From: Magnetospirillum sp.
Lineage (GTDB): Bacteria > Pseudomonadota > Alphaproteobacteria > Rhodospirillales > Magnetospirillaceae
Reading direction: 5' to 3'
Length of the DNA stretch: 10,000 nt
NCBI GenBank assembly: GCA_020217035.1
Contig: JAIWOG010000137.1
Location: 1 to 10,000 of the forward strand
The translations under genes were made by a program, and so were the position numbers. The notes under the pieces were generated by a model. It was not told the DNA's origin. It saw only the letters and a list, made by a program, of their open reading frames with translations, and ran no database searches. This document shows, one piece after another, positions 1-8,252 of this stretch (positions are counted from its first letter, which is position 1; each line of letters opens with the position of its first letter).

Positions 1-347
1 TCACCGCCTGGACCGGGGTGCGCAACTACCAGGCCAGCAATTTCTTGAAGGCCATGGCGGTGGGCGACCGCTGCTTCTTTTACCATTCGGTGGACGAGAA
101 GCGCATTGTCGGCATCGTCGAGGTGGTCAAGGAAGCCTATACGGATCCCACCGCCGACGATCCACGCTGGGTGTGCCCGGACTTGAAGGCGGTCTGTCCG
201 GTGGTCACCCCGGTGACGCTGGCCCAGATCAAGGCCGATCCGCGGCTGGCCGAGCTGCCGCTGATCCGCCAGTCTCGGCTGTCGGTGATGCCCATCGACG
301 ATTTGTCCTGGGGCATCATCTGCGGCATGGCCGGGGTGGCTATTTGA
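1..347 (+). CDS. EVE-domain protein, C-terminal part (5' end outside window)
   Basis: The reading frame is open from base 3 and gives about 114 residues ending at TGA 345-347. The visible protein begins TAWTGVRNYQA, followed by FFYHS and GIVEVVKEAY, and ends with SRLSVMPI about 20 residues from the C-terminus. This order is typical of the EVE domain (thymocyte nuclear protein 1 family, PUA-like fold). The usual length is about 135-140 residues, so roughly 20 N-terminal residues are missing, including the expected KSEP-type start. EVE domains are known or proposed to bind modified bases in nucleic acids; the bacterial role is poorly defined. The last 8 bp overlap the convergent gene on the other strand. 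The GTG at 18 is an internal valine, not the start. Confidence 0.9.
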   Translation, partial: TAWTGVRNYQASNFLKAMAVGDRCFFYHSVDEKRIVGIVEVVKEAYTDPTADDPRWVCPDLKAVCPVVTPVTLAQIKADPRLAELPLIRQSRLSVMPIDDLSWGIICGMAGVAI

Positions 348-981
348 GGATGGCTTGTTCGCGCAAGGCGCCGAAGATGGCTTGATCAAGGATATGAGCA
401 ACATGATGGGGGCCAAACGTGCGGAAACGTTGGTTGTAGATCAGGTTGTCATAGGTCGAGCCACGGCGTTCCGTGTGGTCTGGAAAGCGCAGATACGCTT
501 CGAGATGCTTGTCGAGTATCTGCGTCTGCAGGGCTGTGCCGTGTTGCAGTCCTGGGGTTTGCGGAGCCGGGTATTTGCCGGTGCTGGCCCATTGACGCAG
601 CAGCTTGACAGCAGCGTGGATCGCCAATCGCTCGTTGATGTCGATGACTTCCTTGGTCGCCATCAGGCGTGCATCTATGTCGCCGGCTTGGAAAGCCTGT
701 AGGTCGGCGATCCGGTAGGCATCAGACACCGGCTTGAGCTTGCGGATCCAAAAAACCTGGTAAGCGATATATTTAACTGGATGAACCCCTTTCGGCTGCC
801 CTTCTTCCAGGCGAAGAACATCGCGGCGCCAGCGGCGGATAGCGTCAAGGGTGACGGCCATGGATAAGCGGGCTTGAATGTTTAATTCAGCCAAGCTGCT
901 TTCCAAGATAAGCCGCAACGACTGGGCCAAAGTCCAAATGAGTTCTTCGTCCTTGACGGCAACCGATGCGTCGTCGGGCAT
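340..981 (-). CDS. Hypothetical protein, 213 aa, unrecognised, mostly helical
   Basis: I do not recognise this family. I chose ATG 981 because it gives a normal N-terminus (MPDDASVAV) and is preceded by AAAGAGAG about 10 nt upstream. An in-frame TTG at 1026 would add 15 residues and overlap the stop of the upstream gene, but it lacks a ribosome site. The protein appears largely alpha-helical. It has a basic patch near residues 49-56 (RRWRRDVL), an aromatic segment at 71-79 (YIAYQVFWI) and a C-terminal part with paired histidines (GPHHVAHILDQ, 190-200). No signal peptide, membrane segment or catalytic signature is visible. By hand count, bases 361-960 are about 56% GC (336/600), against about 61% in four sampled lines of acs, which fits later acquisition but is not proof. 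It probably forms an operon with the small gene upstream. Confidence 0.75.
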   Translation of the reverse strand: MPDDASVAVKDEELIWTLAQSLRLILESSLAELNIQARLSMAVTLDAIRRWRRDVLRLEEGQPKGVHPVKYIAYQVFWIRKLKPVSDAYRIADLQAFQAGDIDARLMATKEVIDINERLAIHAAVKLLRQWASTGKYPAPQTPGLQHGTALQTQILDKHLEAYLRFPDHTERRGSTYDNLIYNQRFRTFGPHHVAHILDQAIFGALREQAILK

Positions 982-1022
982 TATAAAAAATCTCTCTTTA
1001 AGGGAGGCTGGAGGTAAAAAAA

Positions 1023-1235
1023 TCAACCCAGATCGTCAGGGATCAAATGGGCGACTTTCTCATCGGATTTAGCCAGGGAATTCAGGACCTCGCAGGCGTC
1101 GGAAAAGGTGATGCCGGAATTTGGCGGCTCGCCGCACCGATCATGCCCAGCTTCCAAAGTCGCGGCGGCCAACTTGCGCAACGTTTCCGAATCCGCTGGG
1201 GTCCAGGCTTGATCGCTGGGTGTCGGATAGCGCAT
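1023..1235 (-). CDS. Small hypothetical protein, 70 aa, upstream partner of the 213-aa gene
   Basis: This short frame ends 41 nt before the ATG of the next minus-strand gene and probably shares its transcript. I prefer ATG 1235 (MRYPTPSDQAW), preceded by ACCGAGG with about 9 nt spacing. ATG 1289 would give 88 residues, but its upstream sequence has only a poor GAGCG. The protein is soluble and acidic near its end (LIPDDLG). One probable helix runs from about residue 14 (DSETLRKLAAATLEAG) and a second from about 44 (SDACEVLNSLAKSDEKV), joined by a loop with cysteine and prolines. No family is recognised. The paired layout of a small gene before a larger one resembles toxin-antitoxin or other two-component accessory modules, but nothing in either protein proves that. 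Confidence 0.6.
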   Translation of the reverse strand: MRYPTPSDQAWTPADSETLRKLAAATLEAGHDRCGEPPNSGITFSDACEVLNSLAKSDEKVAHLIPDDLG

Positions 1236-1317
1236 TGTGCTGAGCCTCGGTTCGTTTGTAGTCTGACGTTCGGGGGCGGATGAAAGCATCGCTCGGCGCC
1301 AAGCGTCAAACGCAAAA

Positions 1318-1345
1318 TTAATCAGGGTTCATTATGCTATATAAT
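1318..1345 (+). promoter_or_regulatory. Predicted promoter for the Rieske protein gene
   Basis: A perfect TATAAT lies at 1340-1345, with a weak -35 candidate TTAATC at 1318-1323 (16 nt spacer). Transcription would begin near 1352. That makes the ATG at 1354 almost leaderless and supports the GTG at 1390, which has a ribosome site, as the real start. Confidence 0.4.
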
Positions 1346-1360
1346 GGGACTCAATGTCAA
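1331..1360 (-). promoter_or_regulatory. Predicted sigma70-type promoter for the minus-strand two-gene module
   Basis: Read on the minus strand, TTGACA (1360-1355) is followed after 18 nt by CATAAT (1336-1331), matching the consensus at 6/6 and 5/6 positions. Transcription would start near 1324, leaving a leader of about 35 nt to ATG 1289 or about 89 nt to ATG 1235. The element overlaps the plus-strand promoter of the Rieske gene. Confidence 0.55.
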
Positions 1361-1389
1361 GGACATGCCCAATTTGTAGAGAGCGCACC

Positions 1390-1722
1390 GTGATCCTTTG
1401 TTCCCTTGACGAATTGGGCGACCCCGGCGCCAAGGGGCCGTTCGTCGTCACCCTGGACGGCGAGGCCCGTAAAATCTTCCTGATCCGCTATGACGGGCAG
1501 GTGCGGGCTTATTTGGATTCCTGCCCGCATCTGTTCGTGCCGCTGGAAATGGAAGACGACAAGTTCCTGGATTTGACCGGCTCCGAGATCATCTGCTCGG
1601 TGCACGGCGCCCGCTTCGATCCGCTGACCGGCGGCTGCGTGTGGGGGCCGTGTCGGGGGCGGCGGCTAAGTCCGGTGCCGGTGGCGGTGGTGGGCGGTCA
1701 GGTGGTTATGGAAAACCCCTAA
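1390..1722 (+). CDS. Small Rieske [2Fe-2S] ferredoxin-like protein, 110 aa
   Basis: A single Rieske domain. The cluster ligands are visible as C45-P-H47 and C69-S-V-H72, followed by GARFDPLTGGCVWGPC, the usual sequence after the second ligand pair in stand-alone bacterial Rieske ferredoxins. Such proteins carry electrons in the cytoplasm or serve as components of oxygenases; the partner here is unknown, since no oxygenase or reductase gene is adjacent. I chose GTG 1390 because AGAGAG lies 6 nt upstream and the N-terminus (VILCSLDEL) then matches the family. The in-frame ATG 1354 would add 12 residues containing CPIC but has no ribosome site. The protein has no leader peptide or membrane anchor, so it is not a bc1-type Rieske subunit. 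It runs in the same direction as acs, but 189 nt and a separate promoter lie between them. Confidence 0.85.
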   Translation: MILCSLDELGDPGAKGPFVVTLDGEARKIFLIRYDGQVRAYLDSCPHLFVPLEMEDDKFLDLTGSEIICSVHGARFDPLTGGCVWGPCRGRRLSPVPVAVVGGQVVMENP

Positions 1723-1737
1723 TCATTACATTGTCAT

Positions 1738-1761
1738 GTCACATCGTTGCGCGATTGTGAC
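1738..1761. repeat. Imperfect inverted repeat between the Rieske gene and acs
   Basis: GTCACA (1738-1743) and TGTGAC (1756-1761) are exact inverted arms, with TCG/CGA continuing the pairing inward after one unpaired T. The half-site order is TCACA then TGTGA, the reverse of a CRP site. It could be an operator, or a weak stem-loop 15 nt after the Rieske stop. No T-run follows, so an intrinsic terminator is unlikely. Confidence 0.45.
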
Positions 1762-1785
1762 TTAAAAGAATCGGATCGTTGCGCG
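1743..1785 (+). repeat. 11-bp direct repeat pair upstream of the acs promoter
   Basis: ATCGTTGCGCG occurs exactly at 1743-1753 and again at 1775-1785, 32 bp apart, or about three helical turns. Relative to the predicted acs start site near 1828 the copies are centred near -80 and -48, positions typical for activator binding. The first copy lies within the inverted repeat at 1738-1761. The binding protein is not known to me. Confidence 0.5.
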
Positions 1786-1792
1786 GCGGGGG

Positions 1793-1821
1793 TTGAGTCG
1801 GCGCTTGAATCTGACCATAAT
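1793..1821 (+). promoter_or_regulatory. Predicted sigma70-type promoter of acs
   Basis: TTGAGT (1793-1798) and CATAAT (1816-1821) are separated by 17 nt, matching the consensus at 4/6 and 5/6 positions. The start site would be near 1828, giving an untranslated leader of about 84 nt before ATG 1912. The direct repeats lie just upstream of the -35 element. Confidence 0.55.
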
Positions 1822-1911
1822 TCGCCAGCATCGGGGAAACTGTGCCGCGCCGCCCTGCAACGGGGAAAGGCGTCAACCAAACGAAACATAATATTTGGGA
1901 GACAACCTGAC

Positions 1912-3849
1912 ATGACCGAACTTTTTCCCGTTCCCGCCGATTTCGCCAAGCAGGCCCTGATCGACGAGAAGACCTACCAGGAATGGTATGATCGCTCGGT
2001 GAACGATCCGGATGGCTTCTGGGGCGAACACGGCAAGCGCTTGGATTGGATCAAGCCCTACACCAAGGTCAAGGAAGTCTCCTATTCGGGTGACGTCTCC
2101 ATCAAGTGGTTCGCCGACGGCACCTTGAACGTCGCCGCCAACTGCCTGGACCGCCATCTGGAAAAGCGCGGCGACCAGACCGCCATCATCTGGGAAGGCG
2201 ACGACCCGAACGAATCCAAGCACGTCACCTATCGTGAACTGCACGAACAGGTGTGCCGTCTGGCCAACGTGATGACCGACCTGGGCATCAAGAAGGGCGA
2301 CCGCGTCACCATCTACCTGCCGATGATCGTCGAAGCCGCGGTGGCCATGCTGGCCTGCGCCCGCGTCGGCGCCATCCACTCCATCGTGTTCGGCGGCTTC
2401 TCGCCCGACGCCTTGGCCGGCCGCATCCAGGATTGCGACAGCTCGTTGGTGATCACCGCCGACGAAGGTCTGCGCGGCGGCCGCAAGGTGCCGTTGAAGG
2501 CCAACGTCGACAAGGCGCTGGAAACCTGCTGGTCGGTGAAGAACGTGCTGGTGGTCAAGCGTACCGGCGGCGCCATCCACATGGTGACCGGCCGCGACCA
2601 TTGGTACGAAGACCTGACCGGCAAGGCCGCCGCCACCCACACCGCCGTGGAAATGAACGCCGAAGACCCGCTGTTCATCCTTTACACCTCGGGTTCGACC
2701 GGCAAGCCCAAGGGCGTGCTGCACACCACCGGCGGCTATCTGTGCTATGCCTCGATGACCCACCAATACGTCTTCGACTATCACGAAGGCGACATCTATT
2801 GGTGCACCGCCGACGTGGGTTGGGTCACCGGCCACTCGTACATCGTCTATGGCCCGCTGGCCAACGGCGCCATCACCTTGATGTTCGAAGGCATCCCCAC
2901 CTATCCGGACGCCTCGCGCTTCTGGCAGGTGGTCGACAAGCACAAGGTCAACATCTTCTACACCGCGCCGACCGCCATCCGTTCGCTGATGCGCGAAGGC
3001 GAGGAAATCGTCAAGAAGACCAGCCGGGCGTCCTTGCGCCTGTTGGGTTCGGTGGGCGAGCCCATCAACCCGGAAGCCTGGCTGTGGTACCACCGCGTGG
3101 TCGGCGACGAGCGTTGTCCCATCGTCGACACCTGGTGGCAGACCGAAACCGGCGGCATCCTGATCACGCCGCTGCCGGGCGCCACCGCGTTGAAGCCCGG
3201 CTCGGCCACCCGCCCGTTCTTCGGTGTCAAGCCGGTGATGGTGGACGCCGAGGGCAAGGTGCTGGAAGGCGCCACCGAAGGCAATTTGTGCCTGGCCGAA
3301 CCCGGTTGGCCCGGCCAGATGCGCACCATCTTCGGTGACCACAAGCGCTTCGGCGAAACCTACTTCTCGACCTATCCCGGTTACTACTTCACCGGTGACG
3401 GTGCGCGGCGTGACGCGGACGGCTATTACTGGATCACCGGCCGCGTCGATGACGTGATCAACGTGTCCGGTCACCGCATGGGCACCGCCGAGGTGGAATC
3501 CGCCCTGGTCGCCCATCCCAAGGTGGCCGAGGCCGCCGTGGTCGGCTATCCGCACGAGATCAAGGGCCAGGGCATCTATGCCTATGTCACCCTGATCCAG
3601 GGCGAAGAGCCGAGCGAGGACCTGCGCAAGGAACTGGTGGCCTGGGTCCGCAAGGAAATCGGCCCCATCGCCAGCCCTGACCTGATCCAGTGGTCGCCGG
3701 GCCTGCCCAAGACCCGTTCGGGCAAGATCATGCGCCGCATCCTGCGCAAGATCGCCGAGAACGAGTTCGGCAGCTTGGGCGACACCTCGACCCTGGCCGA
3801 TCCGACCGTCGTCGACGACCTGATCGACAACCGCATGAACCGCGGCTAA
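1912..3849 (+). CDS. acs: Acetyl-CoA synthetase (acetate-CoA ligase, AMP-forming), 645 aa
   Basis: Converts acetate, ATP and CoA to acetyl-CoA through acetyl-AMP, in the cytoplasm. The length matches the family (E. coli Acs, 652). The N-terminal ACAS_N segment ([16 protein letters not shown], about 19-34) is followed by [13 protein letters not shown] (160-172). The P-loop [11 protein letters not shown] is at 258-268, and [11 protein letters not shown] at 405-415 holds the acetate-pocket tryptophan W409. TGD at 494-496 and ITGRVDD with R511 mark the nucleotide site and hinge. The C-terminal [11 protein letters not shown] contains K605, the lysine that Pat-type acetyltransferases inactivate and sirtuins restore in Salmonella Acs (K609). 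ATG 1912 was chosen because GGGAGA lies 8 nt upstream; the frame opens earlier, but that part is the promoter region. It feeds acetyl-CoA to the TCA cycle and to PHA storage, for which a phasin gene lies further along. It appears monocistronic, ending at a strong terminator. Confidence 0.97.
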   Translation: MTELFPVPADFAKQALIDEKTYQEWYDRSVNDPDGFWGEHGKRLDWIKPYTKVKEVSYSGDVSIKWFADGTLNVAANCLDRHLEKRGDQTAIIWEGDDPNESKHVTYRELHEQVCRLANVMTDLGIKKGDRVTIYLPMIVEAAVAMLACARVGAIHSIVFGGFSPDALAGRIQDCDSSLVITADEGLRGGRKVPLKANVDKALETCWSVKNVLVVKRTGGAIHMVTGRDHWYEDLTGKAAATHTAVEMNAEDPLFILYTSGSTGKPKGVLHTTGGYLCYASMTHQYVFDYHEGDIYWCTADVGWVTGHSYIVYGPLANGAITLMFEGIPTYPDASRFWQVVDKHKVNIFYTAPTAIRSLMREGEEIVKKTSRASLRLLGSVGEPINPEAWLWYHRVVGDERCPIVDTWWQTETGGILITPLPGATALKPGSATRPFFGVKPVMVDAEGKVLEGATEGNLCLAEPGWPGQMRTIFGDHKRFGETYFSTYPGYYFTGDGARRDADGYYWITGRVDDVINVSGHRMGTAEVESALVAHPKVAEAAVVGYPHEIKGQGIYAYVTLIQGEEPSEDLRKELVAWVRKEIGPIASPDLIQWSPGLPKTRSGKIMRRILRKIAENEFGSLGDTSTLADPTVVDDLIDNRMNRG

Positions 3850-3864
3850 GCCCGCGGCTTCGGG

Positions 3865-3894
3865 AAAGGCCCGCCGGTTCCGGCGGGCCTTTTT
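3865..3894 (+). terminator. Rho-independent terminator of acs
   Basis: The arms GGCCCGCCG (3868-3876) and CGGCGGGCC (3881-3889) pair perfectly around a GTTC loop. They are flanked by AAA and followed by TTTTT (3890-3894), so the stem can extend by three A-T pairs. It begins 15 nt after the acs stop. Confidence 0.93.
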
Positions 3895-3976
3895 CTTTTG
3901 CCCCCCATTTCTTTTGCCCACTGGTGTTGGCGGGTCTTCATGCCTATCCTGATAAGGGACAGGAAGGAATACCCTG

Positions 3977-4786
3977 GTGATCGGAGAAATCGTGGCGGTG
4001 TTTGCGGGTGGTTTGGTTCTGGCCATGGGTGGTTTGGCCTTCTTTCAGCGTGACATGATCTACCATCCGGGGCGCGAGAAGGTGGCCCCCGCCGATGCCG
4101 GCGTTCCCGAGATGGTGCCGGTGACCATCCGCAGCCATGACGGCTTCATGAACACCGGCTGGTACGGGGCGCCGCGCGACCGCTTTCAACCCACCATCGT
4201 CTATTTCCATGGCAATGCCGGCACCGTGGCGCATCGCGCCCACAAGGCCCGGCTGTTCCTGGACGAAGGTTTCGGCGTGCTGCTGGTCGGCTATCGCGGC
4301 TATGGCGGCAATCCCGGTTCGCCGTCGGAAGAAGGGCTTTATTCCGATGCCCGTGCCGCACTTGGTTGGCTGATCAGTCGCGGCGTCCCCCAGGGGCAGA
4401 TCGTGCTGTACGGCGAATCCCTGGGGACCGGCGTCGCCGTGCAGATGGCCACCGAACACGTCAACGTGGTCGGCGTGGTGCTGGAAGCGCCCTATACAAG
4501 GCTGCCCGACCTGGCCCCGGTCTACGTGCTGCCCGGCTTCGCCGAGATGGTCATGCTGGATCGTTTCGACAACCGGGCGAAGATCGGGCAGATCCGTTCG
4601 CCGCTGCTGATCTTGCACGGACAGCAGGACGGGGTGGTGCCGGTGGACATGGGGCGCGAGTTGAAGGAACGTGCCCGCATGGGGGTGGAAGCCCATTTCA
4701 TCGCCGCCGCCGGCCATAACGACCTTTACAGCCACGGTGCCGGCCAACTGGTCGCCGACTTCATCCGCAAGCAATTGGAGCCCTAG
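3977..4786 (+). CDS. Alpha/beta hydrolase, Bem46/ABHD17-like, membrane-anchored, 269 aa
   Basis: A serine hydrolase of the alpha/beta fold; its substrate cannot be told from sequence. Residues 4-23 form a single hydrophobic N-terminal segment, probably an inner-membrane anchor or uncleaved signal. The FQRDMIYHPG stretch that follows is typical of the Bem46/ABHD12-17 group. The oxyanion motif YFHGNAG is at 76-82, and GYRGYGGNPGSPSEEGLYSDA at 105-125 is the group's hallmark loop. The nucleophile is S148 in GESLG, the acid is probably D218 (HGQQDGVVP) and the base H247 (AGHND), so the triad is complete. The GTG at 3977 was chosen for the AGGAAGGAA ribosome site about 8 nt upstream. The marC-type gene follows after 3 nt, so both are probably translated from one transcript. 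Confidence 0.9.
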   Translation: MIGEIVAVFAGGLVLAMGGLAFFQRDMIYHPGREKVAPADAGVPEMVPVTIRSHDGFMNTGWYGAPRDRFQPTIVYFHGNAGTVAHRAHKARLFLDEGFGVLLVGYRGYGGNPGSPSEEGLYSDARAALGWLISRGVPQGQIVLYGESLGTGVAVQMATEHVNVVGVVLEAPYTRLPDLAPVYVLPGFAEMVMLDRFDNRAKIGQIRSPLLILHGQQDGVVPVDMGRELKERARMGVEAHFIAAAGHNDLYSHGAGQLVADFIRKQLEP

Positions 4787-4789
4787 GTC

Positions 4790-5440
4790 ATGTCGGCGTT
4801 GCTGGCCAGTTTCCTGCTGGTGTTCGGCTCGTTGTTCCCCATCGTCAACCCGCCGGGCAGCGCCTTCATGTTCCTGGCCCATACCCGAACCCTCAGCCGC
4901 GCCCAGCGGGCCGAGTTGGCGGCGCGGGTGGCGGTCTACGCCTTCCTGATCGTCATCGGATCGCTTTATATCGGTTCGGCGGTGTTGGGATTGTTCGGGG
5001 TGTCGCTGCCGGCGCTCAGGGTCGGCGGCGGCCTGGTCATCGCCGTGGCCGGCTGGCGCCTGTTGAACGCCAAGGAAGGCGCCACCGATGGCGACATCGA
5101 GATCGGCGACGCCCCCGAACGTCTGCGTTCGGCCGCTTTCTATCCGCTGACCATGCCGCTGACCACCGGGCCGGGTACCATCGCGGTGACCATCGCGCTT
5201 GGCACCGGCCATCCCTTTGGCAGCGAGATGCTGTCCCTGGCCACCCTGGGCGGTCTGTTGGCGGTGCTGTCCATCAGCGCCTTGATCTATGCCTGCTTCC
5301 GCTTCGCCGACCGCATGGAGGGCCTGCTGGGCCGGGCGCTGACCGACGCCATGATGCGGCTGTTCGCGCTGCTGCTGTTGTGTATCGGCGTGGAAATCAT
5401 CTGGCGCGGCGTCGCCGAGATGGTGCGTAGCCTGCAATAA
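4790..5440 (+). CDS. MarC-family integral membrane protein, 216 aa
   Basis: A six-helix inner-membrane protein of the MarC (UPF0056) family, whose function is not established. The E. coli namesake was once linked to multiple antibiotic resistance, a link since withdrawn. Family motifs visible are FPIVNPPGSAFMFL (16-29), LFGVSLPALRVGGGL (68-82) and FYPLTMPLTTGPGTIAV (117-133), plus a C-terminal segment with LLLLCIGVEIIWRGV (194-208). Membrane segments are near 4-24, 45-69, 72-92, 114-138, 148-171 and 187-208. The length is normal for the family. ATG 4790 has GGAG about 9 nt upstream, lying within the last codons of the hydrolase gene, so the two genes are tightly coupled. Confidence 0.93.
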   Translation: MSALLASFLLVFGSLFPIVNPPGSAFMFLAHTRTLSRAQRAELAARVAVYAFLIVIGSLYIGSAVLGLFGVSLPALRVGGGLVIAVAGWRLLNAKEGATDGDIEIGDAPERLRSAAFYPLTMPLTTGPGTIAVTIALGTGHPFGSEMLSLATLGGLLAVLSISALIYACFRFADRMEGLLGRALTDAMMRLFALLLLCIGVEIIWRGVAEMVRSLQ

Positions 5441-5441
5441 A

Positions 5442-5469
5442 AAGGGCGTCCTGTTGCCAGGACGCCCTT
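5442..5469. terminator. Bidirectional terminator between the marC-type gene and aspartate aminotransferase
   Basis: A perfect 12-bp stem, AAGGGCGTCCTG (5442-5453) with its complement at 5458-5469, around a TTGC loop. On the minus strand the stem runs into five Ts, a strong terminator for the aminotransferase gene. On the plus strand the tail is T-rich but interrupted, so it is weaker for the hydrolase-marC transcript. It occupies most of the 44-bp gap between the two convergent stops. Confidence 0.9.
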
Positions 5470-5484
5470 CTTGTTCGTGGTCGC

Positions 5485-7397
<1,913 letters not shown>

Positions 7398-7654
7398 CCA
7401 GTTTCCCCTTAAATTCGTAGTGACCATCAGTGAATGCATACAAAGGTTGCTGGCGTTGAGGCAAGAGAGAAACACACCTTTCGTTGCATCTGTTAAAAAT
7501 AGTAACTAAAGGTTGTGCGCTCGCGCCATTCGGCAGGCTGTGCGTAGACTCAAGTATCCAATGGCGAGAAAATGCCCGCTATTCATTGACGTGGTTGCTT
7601 GTGAAGGGTTATCTTCGCTGCGCCGCAACATACCCCCGGTTGGAGGATCGCAAG
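7398..7654. other. Divergent intergenic region between the nuclease-like gene and phasin
   Basis: This 257-bp gap, more AT-rich around 7400-7510 than its flanks, holds the upstream regions of both divergent genes. Apart from the phasin promoter and ribosome sites I see no convincing coding frame, RNA gene or strong palindrome. An AAAGGTTG octamer occurs at 7442-7449 and 7508-7515 and may be chance. Confidence 0.6.
7586..7615 (+). promoter_or_regulatory. Predicted promoter of the phasin gene
   Basis: TTGACG (7586-7591, 5/6 to consensus) is followed after 18 nt by TATCTT (7610-7615, 4/6). The start site would be near 7622, leaving a leader of about 33 nt with GGAGG at 7642-7646. No clear PhaR-type operator was recognised nearby. 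Confidence 0.45.
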
Positions 7655-8092
7655 ATGGCCAGCAAGCAGTCAGAACAGCTTTTCGATTTCGACATCACCA
7701 AGTTCGTGGGCGATTTCAAGGTTCCCGGCGTCGACGTGGAAACCTTGGTGGGCAGCCAGCGCAAGAACATCGAAGCCCTGACCCAGGCCAACAAGCTGGC
7801 CTATGACGGTCTGCAGGCCGTTTTGAAGCGTCAGGTGGAAATCCTGCGTCAGACCATGGACGAAGTGGCCCAGGTGTCCAAGGATCTGGCCGAGCCGACC
7901 GCTCCCCAGGACAAGGCCGCCAAGCAGGCGGAACTGGCCAAGGAAGCCTTCGAACGGTCGCTGTCCAACATGCGCGAACTGGCCGAGATGATCGCCAAGG
8001 CCAACAACGAGGCTTTCGAATTGCTGAACAAGCGCTTCACCCAGAATCTGGATGAACTGCGCGACGTGTTCACCAAGGCCGCCAAGAAGTAA
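7655..8092 (+). CDS. Phasin, PHA granule-associated protein, 145 aa
   Basis: Small amphipathic helical protein that coats polyhydroxyalkanoate granules in the cytoplasm and controls their number and size. Residues 37-69 (RKNIEALTQANKLAYDGLQ, then KRQVEILRQTM) match the phasin-family core of alphaproteobacteria. A second long helical, coiled-coil-like stretch runs from about 87 to 137, rich in alanine, lysine and glutamate. The end, TKAAKK, is basic. Both N-terminal FDFDITKF and VPGVDVETLVGSQ are typical of the family. There are no cysteines and no membrane segment. ATG 7655 was chosen for GGAGG 8 nt upstream; the frame is open further upstream, but that part covers the predicted promoter. The gene stands alone between its own promoter and terminator, as expected for a highly expressed structural protein. 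No PHA synthase or depolymerase lies in the window. Confidence 0.93.
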   Translation: MASKQSEQLFDFDITKFVGDFKVPGVDVETLVGSQRKNIEALTQANKLAYDGLQAVLKRQVEILRQTMDEVAQVSKDLAEPTAPQDKAAKQAELAKEAFERSLSNMRELAEMIAKANNEAFELLNKRFTQNLDELRDVFTKAAKK

Positions 8093-8113
8093 TCCTGGCG
8101 CCTTGACGTTCGG

Positions 8114-8144
8114 CGGCCGCCTTTCCCTGGAAGGCGGCCGTTTT
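8114..8144 (+). terminator. Rho-independent terminator of phasin
   Basis: CGGCCGCCTT (8114-8123) pairs perfectly with AAGGCGGCCG (8131-8140) around a 7-nt loop, followed by TTTT (8141-8144). It lies 21 nt after the phasin stop. Confidence 0.92.
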
Positions 8145-8252
8145 CGTTGGCGCCAAAGATGCGAATTCTGCGCATTAAAAAAAATCTAAGCTGTTTTGGT
8201 CGCCCCGATGGGGTAGCTTGCACCCGGTTCCCGCCTGGGGTAAGCAAAGCGA

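Noticed and set aside
340..1289. Firm toxin-antitoxin call for the two-gene module
   Set aside because: The larger protein (213 aa) has no known toxin motif and the small one no recognisable DNA-binding domain; only the gene order suggests it.
1738..1761. CRP-like operator upstream of acs
   Set aside because: The half-sites are TCACA first and TGTGA second with 14 nt between them; CRP sites have TGTGA-N6-TCACA. The order and spacing are wrong, so I call it only an inverted repeat.
1747..1911. 55-residue N-terminal extension of Acs
   Set aside because: The frame is open, but this stretch holds the predicted promoter and repeats, and ATG 1912 has a good ribosome site and the normal family N-terminus.
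1873..4026. 717-codon open frame antisense to acs
   Set aside because: It mirrors the codon bias of acs in a GC-rich genome, giving a protein dominated by glycine, histidine, alanine and aspartate without any domain. The complete Acs protein with all motifs occupies the other strand.
7442..7515. AAAGGTTG octamer repeated at 7442-7449 and 7508-7515 as a regulator site
   Set aside because: An 8-bp match 66 bp apart, with no symmetry and no fixed relation to a promoter, is within chance for an AT-richer gap.
7484..7654. 57-residue N-terminal extension of phasin
   Set aside because: GGAGG before ATG 7655 and the normal family length of about 145 residues decide the start; the extension overlaps the predicted promoter.
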